NCBI RefSeq assembly: GCF_901827155.1
Contig: NZ_LR594659.1
Coordinates: forward strand, 5,614,501 to 5,678,500
Source: Variovorax sp. PBL-H6
GTDB lineage: Bacteria; Pseudomonadota; Gammaproteobacteria; Burkholderiales; Burkholderiaceae_C
DNA length: 64,000 nucleotides
Direction: 5' to 3'
The notes beneath the pieces were generated by a model. The model saw only the letters and a program-made list of their open reading frames with translations, was not told where the DNA came from and did not search any database. Both the position numbers and the translations under genes were made by a program. Positions 42,400-51,557 of this stretch are shown here, in pieces (position 1 is the first letter of the stretch; each line of letters starts with the position of its first letter).

Positions 42400-43593
42400 T
42401 CAACCGACCGCCCGCTTCTCCAGGATTTCGAAAGCGGGCAGGGTCTTGCCTTCGAGCACTTCGAGGAAGGCGCCGCCGCCGGTCGAGATGTAGCCGACCC
42501 GGTCTTCGATGCCGTACTTGGCGATGGCGGCCAGCGTGTCGCCGCCGCCGGCGATCGAGAAGGCACTGCTGTCGGCAATGGCGCGAGCGATGGCCTCGGT
42601 CCCCTTGGAGAAGGCGTCGAATTCGAACACGCCGACCGGGCCGTTCCAGACGATCGTCCCTGCCTCGCGCAGCTGCGCCGCCAGGATCTCGGCGGTCTTG
42701 GGGCCGATGTCGAGGATCAGGTCATCGTCGGCCACCGCGTCGGCGTCCTTTACCGTGGCGGGTGCATCGGCGGAGAAGGACTTCGCCGTGACCACGTCGA
42801 CCGGGATCGGCACCGCGGCGCCGCGCGCACGCATGGCGTCGATCACGGCCTTGGCCTGGTCCTGCAGGTCGGCCTCGGCAAGCGACTTGCCGATCGGAAG
42901 GCCCGACGCCAGCATGAAGGTGTTGGCGATGCCGCCGCCCACGATCAGCTGGTCGACCTTGCGGGCCAGGCTCTCGAGGATGGTGAGCTTGGTGCTGACC
43001 TTGGAGCCCGCGACGATCGCCACCAGCGGCCGCTTGGGCTGCGCCAGCGCCTTGGTGATGGCGTCGATCTCGGCCGCCAGCAGCGGGCCGGCGCAGGCGA
43101 TCTTCGCGAATTGGGCGATGCCGTAGGTGGTGGCCTCGGCGCGATGCGCCGTGCCGAAGGCATCGTTGACGTAGATGTCGGTGAGCGCGGCCAGCTTGCG
43201 GGCCAGCGCCTCGTCGTTCTTCTTCTCGCCCTTGTTGAGGCGGCAGTTCTCCAGCAGCACGACCTGGCCCGGCGCGACCTGCACGCCGCCGACCCAGTCC
43301 GCCACCAGCGGCACCTCGCGGCCCAGCAACTCGCCGAGACGCCTTGCGACTGGCGCCAGCGAATCCTCCGGCTTGAACTGCCCCTCGGTCGGGCGGCCGA
43401 GGTGGGAGGTGACCATCACCGCTGCGCCAGCCTCCAGCGCCTGGCGGATACAAGGCACCGAAGCACGGATGCGGGTGTCCTCGGTGATGTTGCCCGCATC
43501 GTCCTGCGGCACATTGAGGTCGGCTCGGATGAACACGCGCTGGCCGGCGACTTTGCCTTGCGCGACAAGATCGGTGAATCGAAGGACGTTCAT
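42400..43593 (-). CDS. pgk: Phosphoglycerate kinase
   Basis: This enzyme transfers phosphate from 1,3-bisphosphoglycerate to ADP. It is 397 residues, standard length. [22 protein letters not shown], the central [28 protein letters not shown] and [16 protein letters not shown] (nucleotide loop) are all present. It is upstream of pyk on the same strand. Confidence 0.97.
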   Translation of the reverse strand: MNVLRFTDLVAQGKVAGQRVFIRADLNVPQDDAGNITEDTRIRASVPCIRQALEAGAAVMVTSHLGRPTEGQFKPEDSLAPVARRLGELLGREVPLVADWVGGVQVAPGQVVLLENCRLNKGEKKNDEALARKLAALTDIYVNDAFGTAHRAEATTYGIAQFAKIACAGPLLAAEIDAITKALAQPKRPLVAIVAGSKVSTKLTILESLARKVDQLIVGGGIANTFMLASGLPIGKSLAEADLQDQAKAVIDAMRARGAAVPIPVDVVTAKSFSADAPATVKDADAVADDDLILDIGPKTAEILAAQLREAGTIVWNGPVGVFEFDAFSKGTEAIARAIADSSAFSIAGGGDTLAAIAKYGIEDRVGYISTGGGAFLEVLEGKTLPAFEILEKRAVG

Positions 43594-43677
43594 GGGTAGG
43601 AAGGGGGATGAAAGCGGCGGAAGAACCTCGACAGGCGGCGAACGGCGATTGTAGGTTTGGCGGCGCGGGAATCCGTA

Positions 43678-44589
43678 TCAACGCGACTGCCGGGGCTTCT
43701 GCGCGAAGCGCTCGAGGATCTGGACGAAGCCTGCCGCCGCAGGCGACAGCGAGCGCCGCGCAGCCGCGTAGACGCAGACTTCGCGATGGAAGTCGGGCCG
43801 GTCGAGCTTGACCATGCGCAGTCCGTGAGCCTCCACCAGGGAGGCCGAGTAGGTCGGACAAACCGTCAGTCCCAGCCCCGACGCCACCATGCCCAACGCG
43901 GTCGTCATGTACGACACCTCCTGCGTCGAAGCCCGCATCAGGAAGGCGCGCGCGTCGGCCTCCAGTTCGGGCAGCACGCGCTGGCGGAAGTCGCGCGTGG
44001 GTGCGATGAAGGTGTAGGGGCCGAGCTCGCTCCAGCGCACCTGCCGCCGCCGCGCGAACGCGTGATCCTGCGGGCAGATCAGCCAGTGGCGATCACGGAA
44101 CAGCGTGCGGCGCTCGATGGCCGCGGCGTCCACATCCACGTCCTGGCCCACCGCGAGCTCCGCTTCGCCCGAGGCCAGCCCGGCCAGCAGGTGCTCGGGC
44201 AGCGTGTCGATCAGCCGCACATCGACGCCCGGATGGCGCGCGCGGTAGGCCGCGATCACGCGGGGCATCAGCGTGCAGGCCATCAGCTGCGGCGCGGCCA
44301 GCCGGAGCACGCCGCGCTTCTGGTCGCGCAGATCGGTCACGCCGGCCACCGCACCGGCGAGGTCGCCGAGCAAGCGCTGCACCGAAGGCTGAAAGGCGCG
44401 GCCGGCCTCCGATAGCAGCACACGCCGGGTGTGCCGATCGAAGAGCTGCACACCCATCTCGCGCTCCAGCTCGCGCACCAGCACGCTCAGCGCCGACTGC
44501 GTGAGGTGCAGGCGCGCGGCCGCTGCGGTGAAGCTGCCGATCTCGGCAACGGCGTCGAAGGCGCGCAGTTGGCGCAGGGTCAGATTCAT
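43678..44589 (-). CDS. LysR-family regulator of the second catabolic operon
   Basis: This 303-residue protein has an N-terminal winged helix-turn-helix, LRQLRAFDAVAEIGSFTAAAARLHLTQSALSVLVRELER, followed by a typical substrate-binding domain (GVLRLAAPQLMACTLMPRVI, LGMVASGLGLTVCPTYSA). It is divergent from the VOC-hydrolase-flavoprotein-DUF2783 operon, with 90 bases between starts that hold a strong inverted repeat. It probably controls that operon; the inducer is unknown. Confidence 0.88.
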   Translation of the reverse strand: MNLTLRQLRAFDAVAEIGSFTAAAARLHLTQSALSVLVRELEREMGVQLFDRHTRRVLLSEAGRAFQPSVQRLLGDLAGAVAGVTDLRDQKRGVLRLAAPQLMACTLMPRVIAAYRARHPGVDVRLIDTLPEHLLAGLASGEAELAVGQDVDVDAAAIERRTLFRDRHWLICPQDHAFARRRQVRWSELGPYTFIAPTRDFRQRVLPELEADARAFLMRASTQEVSYMTTALGMVASGLGLTVCPTYSASLVEAHGLRMVKLDRPDFHREVCVYAAARRSLSPAAAGFVQILERFAQKPRQSR

Positions 44590-44597
44590 GGTCCCAC

Positions 44598-44626
44598 TTC
44601 ATCAATCGATGAATTTATTTCGATTG
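44598..44626. promoter_or_regulatory. Candidate LysR operator
   Basis: Two overlapping inverted repeats lie in the divergent gap: TTCATC-AATC-GATGAA (44598-44613) and AATCGA-N10-TCGATT (44604-44625). The second fits the T-N11-A style of LysR boxes. The region is AT-rich in a GC-rich genome, as expected for a promoter. Confidence 0.6.
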
Positions 44627-44679
44627 AATCATGAGAAGAAGAAGGGCCCAATCCGGTCTGTTCCCCACGGAGACAAGCC

Positions 44680-45246
44680 ATGCCCCCTGCCGAGACCGCG
44701 CCGCTCGCCGATCCGCCCTTGCCCGCGCCCGTGCCCGTGCGCGGCCTGCACCATTTCGCCTGGCGCTGCCGCGACAGCGAGGAAACACGGCGCTTCTACG
44801 AGGACCTCCTGGGCCTGCCGCTGGCACACGTGATCAAGAGCGACCATGTGCCAAGCACCGGCGAGTACTGCCCCTACGTGCACATCTTCTTCCAGATGCG
44901 CGACGGCTCGTACATCGCCTTCTTCGACCTGGGCGACGACGTGGCCGCCCTGCCCTCGCCCAACACCCCGGCCTGGGTCAACCACATCGCGCTTCGCGTC
45001 GATTCAGTGGCGGACCTGCTCGCCGCCAAGGCGCGGCTCGAGGCTGCCGGCGTGGAGGTGCTCGGCGTTACCGACCACCACATCATCGAGTCGATCTACT
45101 TCTTCGACCCGAACGGCATCCGCGTGGAGCTGACCACGCCGACTGTTCCACAGGCCGAGATGGAGGCACACGCGCTGCGTGCCCGCGCCGAGCTCGACGC
45201 CTGGACGCTGCGCAAGGCCGAGCTGCGTGCAAAGGCGGCGGCATGA
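44680..45246 (+). CDS. VOC-family (glyoxalase/extradiol dioxygenase-like) protein
   Basis: This 188-residue protein has a two-module vicinal oxygen chelate fold. Candidate metal ligands are His in GLHHFAWRCRD, His in WVNHIALRVDS and Glu in DPNGIRVELT. The C-terminal tail (about 155-188) is a charged helix. VOC members include ring-cleaving dioxygenases and isomerases; the small size and the setting leave the reaction open. It is the first gene of the operon, overlapping the hydrolase start in ATGA. Confidence 0.8.
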   Translation: MPPAETAPLADPPLPAPVPVRGLHHFAWRCRDSEETRRFYEDLLGLPLAHVIKSDHVPSTGEYCPYVHIFFQMRDGSYIAFFDLGDDVAALPSPNTPAWVNHIALRVDSVADLLAAKARLEAAGVEVLGVTDHHIIESIYFFDPNGIRVELTTPTVPQAEMEAHALRARAELDAWTLRKAELRAKAAA

Positions 45247-46364
45247 CGGAACTGCAGCTCGCCGTCATCGACGTCAAGCCCGGCGCCGCGCTGGAAAGCC
45301 AGTCGGGCCTGCAGATGCTGCGTCCGCGCATCTACGGCGCTTACCGCGCGCCAGCCGGGCCGAAGAAGATCGCCGCGATCGTGATGCACCCCACCAGCAA
45401 CTTCATGGGGCATTACCTGATCGGCCCGCTGGCCGAGCGCGGGATCTGCTGCATGGGCCTCAACTCGCGCTACATGGGCAACGACACGGTGCTGCTGATG
45501 GAGCGTGCCATCCAGGACCTCGGCGCGGGCGTGCAGTTCCTGCGCGGCCTGGGCTACGAAAAGGTGGTGCTGATCGGCAACTCGGGCGGCGCGGCGCTTT
45601 CGAGCTTCTACCAGGCGCAGGCCGAGCAGCTCACGGCCCAACACTTTCCCGATGGCGACCCCACGCACCTGCACCCTGACGACCTGCCGCCGGCCGACGG
45701 CATCGCGCTGTGCGCGGCGCACCAGGGTCGCTCGAAGCTGATGCGCGACTGGATCGATCCGTCCGTCACCGACGAGCACGATCCTCTGTCGGTCGACCCT
45801 GAGCTCGACATGTACGACCGACGCCATCGGGTCCCCTACGACGCCGACTTCCTCGCTCGCTTCAGTGCCGCGCAGAAGGCGCGCCTCGACCGCCTCGAAG
45901 CCTGGGCGCTGGAGCGTCTGCGCCTGCTGCGCGGCACGCCGGGGGCGCCGCGCGACCAGGCTTTCATCGTCTACCGCACTCATGCCGATCCGCGCTGCGT
46001 GGACCTCTCCATCGATCCCAACGACCGAGCCCCGGGCAGCGTCTGGGGCGATGCCCGGCAGGTCAATTATTCGGCCAACGCGATGGGTCGCACGACCTCG
46101 CTGACGGCCTTTCTCTCGCAATGGTCCTCGCGCTCGCAGTCCGACGGTCCCTCGAACCTCGCGCGCACGCGCGTGCCGAAGCTGCTGCTGACGTACACGG
46201 CCGACCAGTCCACTTTCCCGAGCACGCGCGATGCATGGATGAAGGCGGGCGGCGACCGCATCCGCAACGTCGATATCGTCGGCGGCAACCACTACCTCGC
46301 GGCCCAACCCGAGCTGGTGCCGCGCGCGGCCGATGCGATCGCGGATTGGGCGCGCGCCTTGTGA
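45243..46364 (+). CDS. Alpha/beta-hydrolase of the second catabolic operon
   Basis: This is a 373-residue predicted cytoplasmic hydrolase. The fold is shown by IAAIVMHPTSNFMGHYL, the nucleophile elbow VLIGNSGGAALSSF (Ser in GNSGG), PKLLLTYTADQSTFPS with the acid, and NVDIVGGNHYLAAQP with the likely catalytic His. A large insert between elbow and acid makes it longer than usual. The start codon is in an ATGA overlap with the VOC gene. It may hydrolyse an ester, lactone or ring-cleavage product. The substrate is unknown. Confidence 0.82.
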   Translation: MTELQLAVIDVKPGAALESQSGLQMLRPRIYGAYRAPAGPKKIAAIVMHPTSNFMGHYLIGPLAERGICCMGLNSRYMGNDTVLLMERAIQDLGAGVQFLRGLGYEKVVLIGNSGGAALSSFYQAQAEQLTAQHFPDGDPTHLHPDDLPPADGIALCAAHQGRSKLMRDWIDPSVTDEHDPLSVDPELDMYDRRHRVPYDADFLARFSAAQKARLDRLEAWALERLRLLRGTPGAPRDQAFIVYRTHADPRCVDLSIDPNDRAPGSVWGDARQVNYSANAMGRTTSLTAFLSQWSSRSQSDGPSNLARTRVPKLLLTYTADQSTFPSTRDAWMKAGGDRIRNVDIVGGNHYLAAQPELVPRAADAIADWARAL

Positions 46365-46372
46365 GGACAGGA

Positions 46373-48013
46373 ATGGAAGAGTTGCGCCTCGCACCCGGGT
46401 ACGAGCTGCCGCGCTGGCCCTTCGTCCCGCCGCCAGAGCTCGACAGCGGTGCCGTCGTGCGCCATCCGATCGTCATCGTCGGCGGTGGCCTGGCCGGCCT
46501 GACGCTGGCCTGCGACCTCGCAAAGCGGGGCGTGCGCGCCCTGTTGCTGGACGAGGACGACACGGTGGGCGTGCGCGGCGCGTCCTCGCGCGGCATCTGC
46601 TATGCGCAGAAGAGCCTGGAGATCTTCGAAAGGCTGGGCATCTACGAGCGCATCGCGGACAAGGGCATCACCTGGTCCTTCGGCCGCACCTTTTCGGGCG
46701 ACACCGAGGTCTACAACTTCAACCTGCAGGCCCACAGCGTCTCGGCGCAGCCGCCCTTCATCAACCTGCAGCAGTTCTATGTCGAGTGGTTCCTCGTCGA
46801 CCGCATCCTGGAACTGGGTGGCGTCGAGCTGCGATGGAAGAACCGCGTGACGCACGCTGTGCCGCGCGATGACGGCGTGCGCGTCGAGGTCGAGACGCCC
46901 GCCGGCCAGTACGCGATCGACGCCGACTGGCTGATCGACGCGACCGGCGCCAACAGCCCGATCCGCACGCAGCTGGGGCTCGAGGCCCACCCGTCGCGCA
47001 GTACCGACCGCTGGTGCATCAGCGACGTGCGCTTCAAGAAGCCGCTGCCGGTGGAGCGCTGGACCTGGGTGGATGCCCCCTTCAACGAAGGCCGCGCGGT
47101 CTGGCAACACCTGATGGCCGACGGCGTCTGGCGCATCGACTATCAGATGCCCGAGGATTGCGACACGGCCCACGTCAGCAAACCGGAAGTCGCGGGAGCG
47201 CGGCTGCGCGAGCAGCTCGGGCCCGGCGTGGAGTTCGAGTTTGTCTGGATCGGGCCTTACGGCTACCGCGACCACCTGCTCGACCGCTTCCGCCATGGGC
47301 GCCTTTTCTTCATCGGCGATTCTGCGCATGTGGTGAGCCCCTTCGGCGCGCGCGGCGGCAACAGCGGCATCCAGGACGCGGCCAACCTCGGCTGGAAGCT
47401 GGCCCTGGTCGCGCAAGGACACGCGGGCGGGGCGCTGCTCGACACTTACGACGCCGAGCGCAGGCCCGCCGCGGCGCAGAATCTCCAGGTCACGAGCCGC
47501 TCGGCGCGCTTCCTGGCGCCGCGAACGCCCGCCGAGCGCACGATCCGCCGCGCGGTGGTCGCCTTGGCCTCTCACCACCCGTTTGCACGCGCGCTGGTCA
47601 ACACCGGGCGCATGTCGGTGGCCAACGACTATCCCGCGGGGCCGCAGCTGCCCGAGGGCGGGCGCTGCGTGCAGAACCTGCCGATGCGCTGGCGCGACGG
47701 CCGGCCGTGCACCCTGATGCAGCTGCTGGCCGATGGCACGCGCTGCCTCGGGCTGTGGTTCGCGCCGGCGCAGGAGCAGGTGCGGGCAATGGCCGACACG
47801 GCGGGTTCGCTGCCACTGCAGCTCGTCGCCGTCGGCGGTGACAGCGACCTGCCCACGCTCGAGCCCACAGAGGCACTGGCGAAGCACCTGGGCGCGCACG
47901 CCGCGGGAAACCTCTGCCTGCTGCGCCCCGACGCCTATCTCGCCGCGCTGTTGCGCGACCCCACGCCGGCGGATCTCGCCGCCGCCATTCACATCGCCCT
48001 GGCACACGACTGA
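46373..48013 (+). CDS. FAD-dependent aromatic hydroxylase, MhpA/MhaA-like (paralogue)
   Basis: In this 546-residue flavoprotein hydroxylase the FAD site IVIVGGGLAGLTLA starts at residue 33. RGICYAQKSLEIFERLG, INLQQFYVEW, the DG-type DATGANSPIRTQLG, and the GD motif with Asp316 (FFIGDSAHVVSPFGARGGNSG) all match the MhaA-like protein at 21621-23357. It lacks that protein's repeat-derived insertion. A DUF2783 gene follows directly, as in the homogentisate operon. The substrate must differ because no homogentisate genes are adjacent; a hydroxylated aromatic acid is likely. Confidence 0.85.
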   Translation: MEELRLAPGYELPRWPFVPPPELDSGAVVRHPIVIVGGGLAGLTLACDLAKRGVRALLLDEDDTVGVRGASSRGICYAQKSLEIFERLGIYERIADKGITWSFGRTFSGDTEVYNFNLQAHSVSAQPPFINLQQFYVEWFLVDRILELGGVELRWKNRVTHAVPRDDGVRVEVETPAGQYAIDADWLIDATGANSPIRTQLGLEAHPSRSTDRWCISDVRFKKPLPVERWTWVDAPFNEGRAVWQHLMADGVWRIDYQMPEDCDTAHVSKPEVAGARLREQLGPGVEFEFVWIGPYGYRDHLLDRFRHGRLFFIGDSAHVVSPFGARGGNSGIQDAANLGWKLALVAQGHAGGALLDTYDAERRPAAAQNLQVTSRSARFLAPRTPAERTIRRAVVALASHHPFARALVNTGRMSVANDYPAGPQLPEGGRCVQNLPMRWRDGRPCTLMQLLADGTRCLGLWFAPAQEQVRAMADTAGSLPLQLVAVGGDSDLPTLEPTEALAKHLGAHAAGNLCLLRPDAYLAALLRDPTPADLAAAIHIALAHD

Positions 48014-48028
48014 GGCGTCACACGACCC

Positions 48029-48223
48029 ATGATCACCGAACCCCGAATCCACGACCCCGACGGCTTCTACGCCGAATGGCTGGCCGCGCACGAAGGCTTG
48101 ACCGAGCAACAGAGCGCGGACCTGAACGCCCGCCTGGTACTGCTGCTGGCCAACCAGTGCGGGGATCAGGCGACGCTGCTGCAATGCATCGCCGCCGCGC
48201 GAGAAGCCGGGAACATCGCATAA
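48029..48223 (+). CDS. DUF2783 small protein, MhaB-like (paralogue)
   Basis: This 64-residue protein has the DUF2783 core DPDGFYAEWLAAHEGLTEQQSADLNARLVLLLANQCGD. It lies 15 bases after the flavoprotein hydroxylase gene. It shares order and core motif with the homogentisate-operon copy. It is probably the coupling or stabilising partner of its own hydroxylase. Helical and soluble; no metal ligands are seen. Confidence 0.75.
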   Translation: MITEPRIHDPDGFYAEWLAAHEGLTEQQSADLNARLVLLLANQCGDQATLLQCIAAAREAGNIA

Positions 48224-48314
48224 AAGCAAGTCTCCTTCGCTTCCGCGTCCCACACGCGCGAGCAGAAGCCGCAGCACACGGAAGTCGGCCTGCCCGGGCG
48301 TGCAGCTGGATTGA

Positions 48315-48665
48315 TCACCACCCAAGGCCGAGGTGCAGCGGGAGGTAGACCGCCATGCCGGCGAGCATCGTGCCCAGCACGCCGCCTCGCCAGAAGAAGT
48401 AGGCGGCGCCGGCTGCCGCACCGTATAGCCGCGCATCGTGCCAGGTCGAGATCAGCTGGCCCTGCGTCATGACGATCTCGGGAATGATCACCGCCGCAAG
48501 CGCCGCCACCGGGGCGTAGTGCAGCGCGCGGTGCGCCCAGTCGGGCAGGCCCCAGGGACGGTCGAGGATGAAGAAGAAGCAGCGTGTGAGCACCGTCACG
48601 CACGCCAGGCCGAGGATCACGGCCAGGGTCCAGGGGTCGGTGGTGCCCCCTGCGCCCAGGTTCAT
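48315..48665 (-). CDS. azlD: AzlD-family branched-chain amino acid export subunit
   Basis: This 116-residue membrane protein has three to four hydrophobic helices (WTLAVILGLACVTVLTRCFFF, ALHYAPVAALAAVIIPEIV, GVLGTMLAGMAVYLPLHL). The size and the preceding azlC gene identify it as the small subunit of an AzlCD exporter for branched-chain amino acids and analogues. Its start overlaps the azlC stop in ATGA. It converges on the DUF2783 gene; the 91-base gap holds only an imperfect inverted repeat. Confidence 0.88.
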   Translation of the reverse strand: MNLGAGGTTDPWTLAVILGLACVTVLTRCFFFILDRPWGLPDWAHRALHYAPVAALAAVIIPEIVMTQGQLISTWHDARLYGAAAGAAYFFWRGGVLGTMLAGMAVYLPLHLGLGW

Positions 48666-49402
48666 TGGTCATCCTCCGCATCGGGGTCGAGCCCGAACTG
48701 CTTCTCCAGCCAGAAGCACAGCAGCACCGCCACGCCGATGCCCGCGACGATGTTGAGCTTGAGCGGCAAGGCGTAGGCGGCGACCGCGGTCGCACCGGCG
48801 ATCAGGGCCGCGAGGATGCGCAGGCGCGTGGTGGCCATCGAGCAGACCACCGCGACCAGGCAGAGCACGCCGGCGAAGCCCAGCCCCCAGCTCTGGGGGA
48901 TCAGGTTCGCGAGCAGGATGCCGATCAGGCTCAGGCCCATCCACGAAGACCAGACCACGAAGTAGTTGCCCGTCAGGTAGGCCTCTTGCGCACGCTGCTC
49001 GGCCGTGTTGGAGGGCGGCTGCGCGTAGCGGCGGGTAAAGACGGCGTAGGTCATGTCGGCCGTGAGATAGCCGTGCGTCATGCGTCGCCAGCGCGGCATG
49101 TGCAGGAGGTATGGCCGCAGATGCAGGCTGAACACCACGAAGCGCAGGTTGACGCAGAAGCCGGTGGCGAGGATGACCCACGCCGGAGCGCCGGCAATCA
49201 GCAGTGGAATGGCGGCCAACTGCGAGCTGCCGGCATAGACCAGCAGCGTCATCGCCATCGCCTCGAAAACGCTCATGCCCGCCTTGACCATCGCCACGCC
49301 GGTCATCAAGCCCCAGGCGCCGGTGCCGAGGGCGACCGCGGACATGTCGAGCGCGCCCTGGCGGAACTCGGGGAGCCGGCGAATGGAACCGAGAAAGAAC
49401 AT
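48662..49402 (-). CDS. azlC: AzlC-family branched-chain amino acid export subunit
   Basis: This is a 246-residue polytopic inner-membrane protein. MTLLVYAGSSQLAAIPLL and FCVNLRFVVFSLHLRPYL are the AzlC signature regions, the latter carrying the conserved Asn-Leu-Arg. It forms an exporter with AzlD. The start overlaps the fmt stop (TGATG), so fmt-azlC-azlD may be cotranscribed. Confidence 0.9.
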   Translation of the reverse strand: MFFLGSIRRLPEFRQGALDMSAVALGTGAWGLMTGVAMVKAGMSVFEAMAMTLLVYAGSSQLAAIPLLIAGAPAWVILATGFCVNLRFVVFSLHLRPYLLHMPRWRRMTHGYLTADMTYAVFTRRYAQPPSNTAEQRAQEAYLTGNYFVVWSSWMGLSLIGILLANLIPQSWGLGFAGVLCLVAVVCSMATTRLRILAALIAGATAVAAYALPLKLNIVAGIGVAVLLCFWLEKQFGLDPDAEDDQ

Positions 49403-50352
49403 CAGCCGAGGACCTGCCCCGGCTTCAGATCGAAGCCGCGCAGGAAGTCGGCCACAGGCAGGCGCTTGCCGCCGGGACGCTGGAGTTCGGTCAGCATCAC
49501 CACGCCTTCTCCAGCTGCTACGACGACACCGGTCGGCTCGACGGCCAGCACGGTTCCGGGCGGCTGCGCCCGCGAACCGGGCTGCGCCTGCGCGGCCCAG
49601 AGCTTGAGGGTCTCGCCATCCAGTGCGCTGCTGGCGCCGGGAAAGGGGTCGAAGGCGCGGATTCGACGCACGATGGCAGCTGCGTCGTGCGTCCAGTCGA
49701 TCTGCGCTTCGTGCTTCTCGACCTTGTGCGCGTAGCTCACGCCTTCGGCAGGCTGGGGCTCGGGACGCAGCGTTCCGGCCTCGGCCTGCTCCAGCGCATC
49801 CACGATCAATCGACCGCCCAGCGCGGCCAGCTGGTCGTGCAAATGCGCGGTGCTGGCGTCGCCGATCGGGAGCGATTCGCGCAGCAGCATATCGCCCGTG
49901 TCGAGCCCGGCGTCCATCTGCATGATGGTGATGCCGGTCTGCGCATCGCCGGCTTCAATCGCGCGATGGATCGGGGCGGCTCCCCGCCAGCGGGGCAACA
50001 GGCTGGCGTGGATGTTCAGGCAGCCCAGCCGGGGCGCGTCGAGTACCCATTGCGGCAGGATCAGGCCGTAGGCCGCGACCACCATTGCATCCGGGTTGGC
50101 GTCGAGCATCGCGGCTTGCGCCGCAGCCGCGTCTTCGGGGTACTTGCCGTCAAGCCGTAGACTGCGCGGCTGCGCCACGGGCCAGCCGCGGGCGACCGCG
50201 AGTTGCTTCACTGGCGAGGCCTGCAGCTTCATGCCGCGGCCTGCAGGGCGGTCGGGCTGTGTCAGCACCAGCACGATCTCGAAGCCGGCCGCTGCAATTG
50301 CCTCCAGCGCGACGCGGGCGAACTCGGGCGTGCCCGCGAATGCGATCCTCAT
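49402..50352 (-). CDS. fmt: Methionyl-tRNA formyltransferase
   Basis: The protein formylates initiator Met-tRNA. It is 316 residues. [17 protein letters not shown] at the start, [32 protein letters not shown] with the catalytic Asn/His region, and a C-terminal OB-like domain are complete. It lies near def, as is usual, but a lipoprotein gene separates them. Confidence 0.96.
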   Translation of the reverse strand: MRIAFAGTPEFARVALEAIAAAGFEIVLVLTQPDRPAGRGMKLQASPVKQLAVARGWPVAQPRSLRLDGKYPEDAAAAQAAMLDANPDAMVVAAYGLILPQWVLDAPRLGCLNIHASLLPRWRGAAPIHRAIEAGDAQTGITIMQMDAGLDTGDMLLRESLPIGDASTAHLHDQLAALGGRLIVDALEQAEAGTLRPEPQPAEGVSYAHKVEKHEAQIDWTHDAAAIVRRIRAFDPFPGASSALDGETLKLWAAQAQPGSRAQPPGTVLAVEPTGVVVAAGEGVVMLTELQRPGGKRLPVADFLRGFDLKPGQVLG

Positions 50353-50359
50353 GCGGCCC

Positions 50360-50866
50360 TCACAACGGCGCCAGCAACTCGAGCATCAGGTCGTCACCCG
50401 TGTGATAGCGCTGCACGACGCCGGTCGGATCGATGTAGATGTAGAGCAGCCGCGGCGAGTTCTGCCACTTGTAGCGCCAAGTCCAGATATTGCCGTCGAA
50501 AGAGCTCACCCGCGTGATCTCGAAAGGGCGGCCGTAGGTGCGCAGCACGTCGGCCTCGCGCCAGCGGCCGACATTGGGCTCGATGGTGCGGTCGAAGAGG
50601 CGCTCGTCGAGCTCTTGCCGCACGGCGACCACGTGCCGGCTTGCATCGAGATCGACGTTGTTGACCTCGAAGCCCGCCGGCGCGCGCGAATACTGCAGCC
50701 GCTCGCCACCGCCTGGAAGCGCGTAGACCGCCGTCGGCGCGCCCAGTTCGCTCAGCGTCTGCTCGCGCGAGCTGCCCATGGCCAGGCGCGTGGGCTCGCC
50801 GGCGCAGCCAGCAATCAGCGCCGCCGCTAGGAGCGCCGCCGGTGCGGTGCGCAGGGACAAAGTCAA
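50360..50866 (-). CDS. Conserved hypothetical lipoprotein (SmpA/BamE-like fold possible)
   Basis: In this 168-residue protein the signal ends in LIAGC with lipidated Cys at about residue 21. [18 protein letters not shown] resembles the helix-loop start of BamE/SmpA-type domains; two such units seem to be present ([13 protein letters not shown] is the second). No function is known. The start is TTG, overlapping the def stop in TTGA, so it is coupled to def. There is no better in-frame start before the signal sequence. Confidence 0.75.
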   Translation of the reverse strand: MTLSLRTAPAALLAAALIAGCAGEPTRLAMGSSREQTLSELGAPTAVYALPGGGERLQYSRAPAGFEVNNVDLDASRHVVAVRQELDERLFDRTIEPNVGRWREADVLRTYGRPFEITRVSSFDGNIWTWRYKWQNSPRLLYIYIDPTGVVQRYHTGDDLMLELLAPL

Positions 50867-51396
50867 CGCCGGCCTTCCCGCTCATCGAGGCGCTGGTCCT
50901 CGCGCTGCTGCTTGAGCAGCTTGCTCTTGATGCGGTTGCGCTTCAAGGGCGAAAGGTATTCCACGAACACCTTACCCAGGAGGTGGTCGAGCTCGTGCTG
51001 GATGCAAACCGCCAGCAGGCCCTCGGCCTCGATGGTGCGCGGTTCGCCCTCGGCATCGAGTGCCGTCACGCGCACTGCGGTGGAACGCTCCACGCCGTCG
51101 TAGATGCCGGGCACTGAAAGGCAGCCCTCCTCATTGAGGACTTTTTCATCACTGGCCCAGACGATCTCGGGGTTGATCAAGACCACCGGTTCGTTTCGCT
51201 CCTCGGACACGTCGATCACGACGAGGCGTTCGTGCACATCGACCTGCGTGGCCGCCAAGCCGATGCCATTGGCGTCGTACATGGTTTCGAGCATGTCGGC
51301 CACCAGAGTCTTCATGCGTGCATCGACCCCTTGCACCGGCTTGGCCACCTTGTGCAGGCGCGGGTCGGGATAGCTCAGGATGTTTCGTTTGGCCAT
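50863..51396 (-). CDS. def: Peptide deformylase
   Basis: This metalloenzyme removes the N-formyl group from nascent proteins. It is 177 residues. Motif 1 is GIGLAATQ (44-51), motif 2 EEGCLSVPG with ligand Cys92, and motif 3 QHELDH with His134, catalytic Glu135 and His138. All residues are present. It is divergent from the LysM-protein gene across 161 bases that hold both promoters. Confidence 0.97.
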   Translation of the reverse strand: MAKRNILSYPDPRLHKVAKPVQGVDARMKTLVADMLETMYDANGIGLAATQVDVHERLVVIDVSEERNEPVVLINPEIVWASDEKVLNEEGCLSVPGIYDGVERSTAVRVTALDAEGEPRTIEAEGLLAVCIQHELDHLLGKVFVEYLSPLKRNRIKSKLLKQQREDQRLDEREGRR

Positions 51397-51557
51397 GGAC
51401 GGAAGGAAATATTGTCGTTATTTTCGCCATTTCCGCGACGCCCAGAGGCTGGGCAGCTCGAAAACGTTGCCCCATCAAGGGCTTCAGCGCAAAATTGGTT
51501 TCAAATTGTGAGCATCCGTTCGCCCAGCGGGGGTCCGTGCGCTTACACCCTCCGACC

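Noticed and set aside
46292..48436. Minus-strand open frame of 714 codons over the flavoprotein hydroxylase gene
   Set aside because: Shadow of the plus-strand hydroxylase and DUF2783 genes, both of which have clear family motifs and coupled starts.
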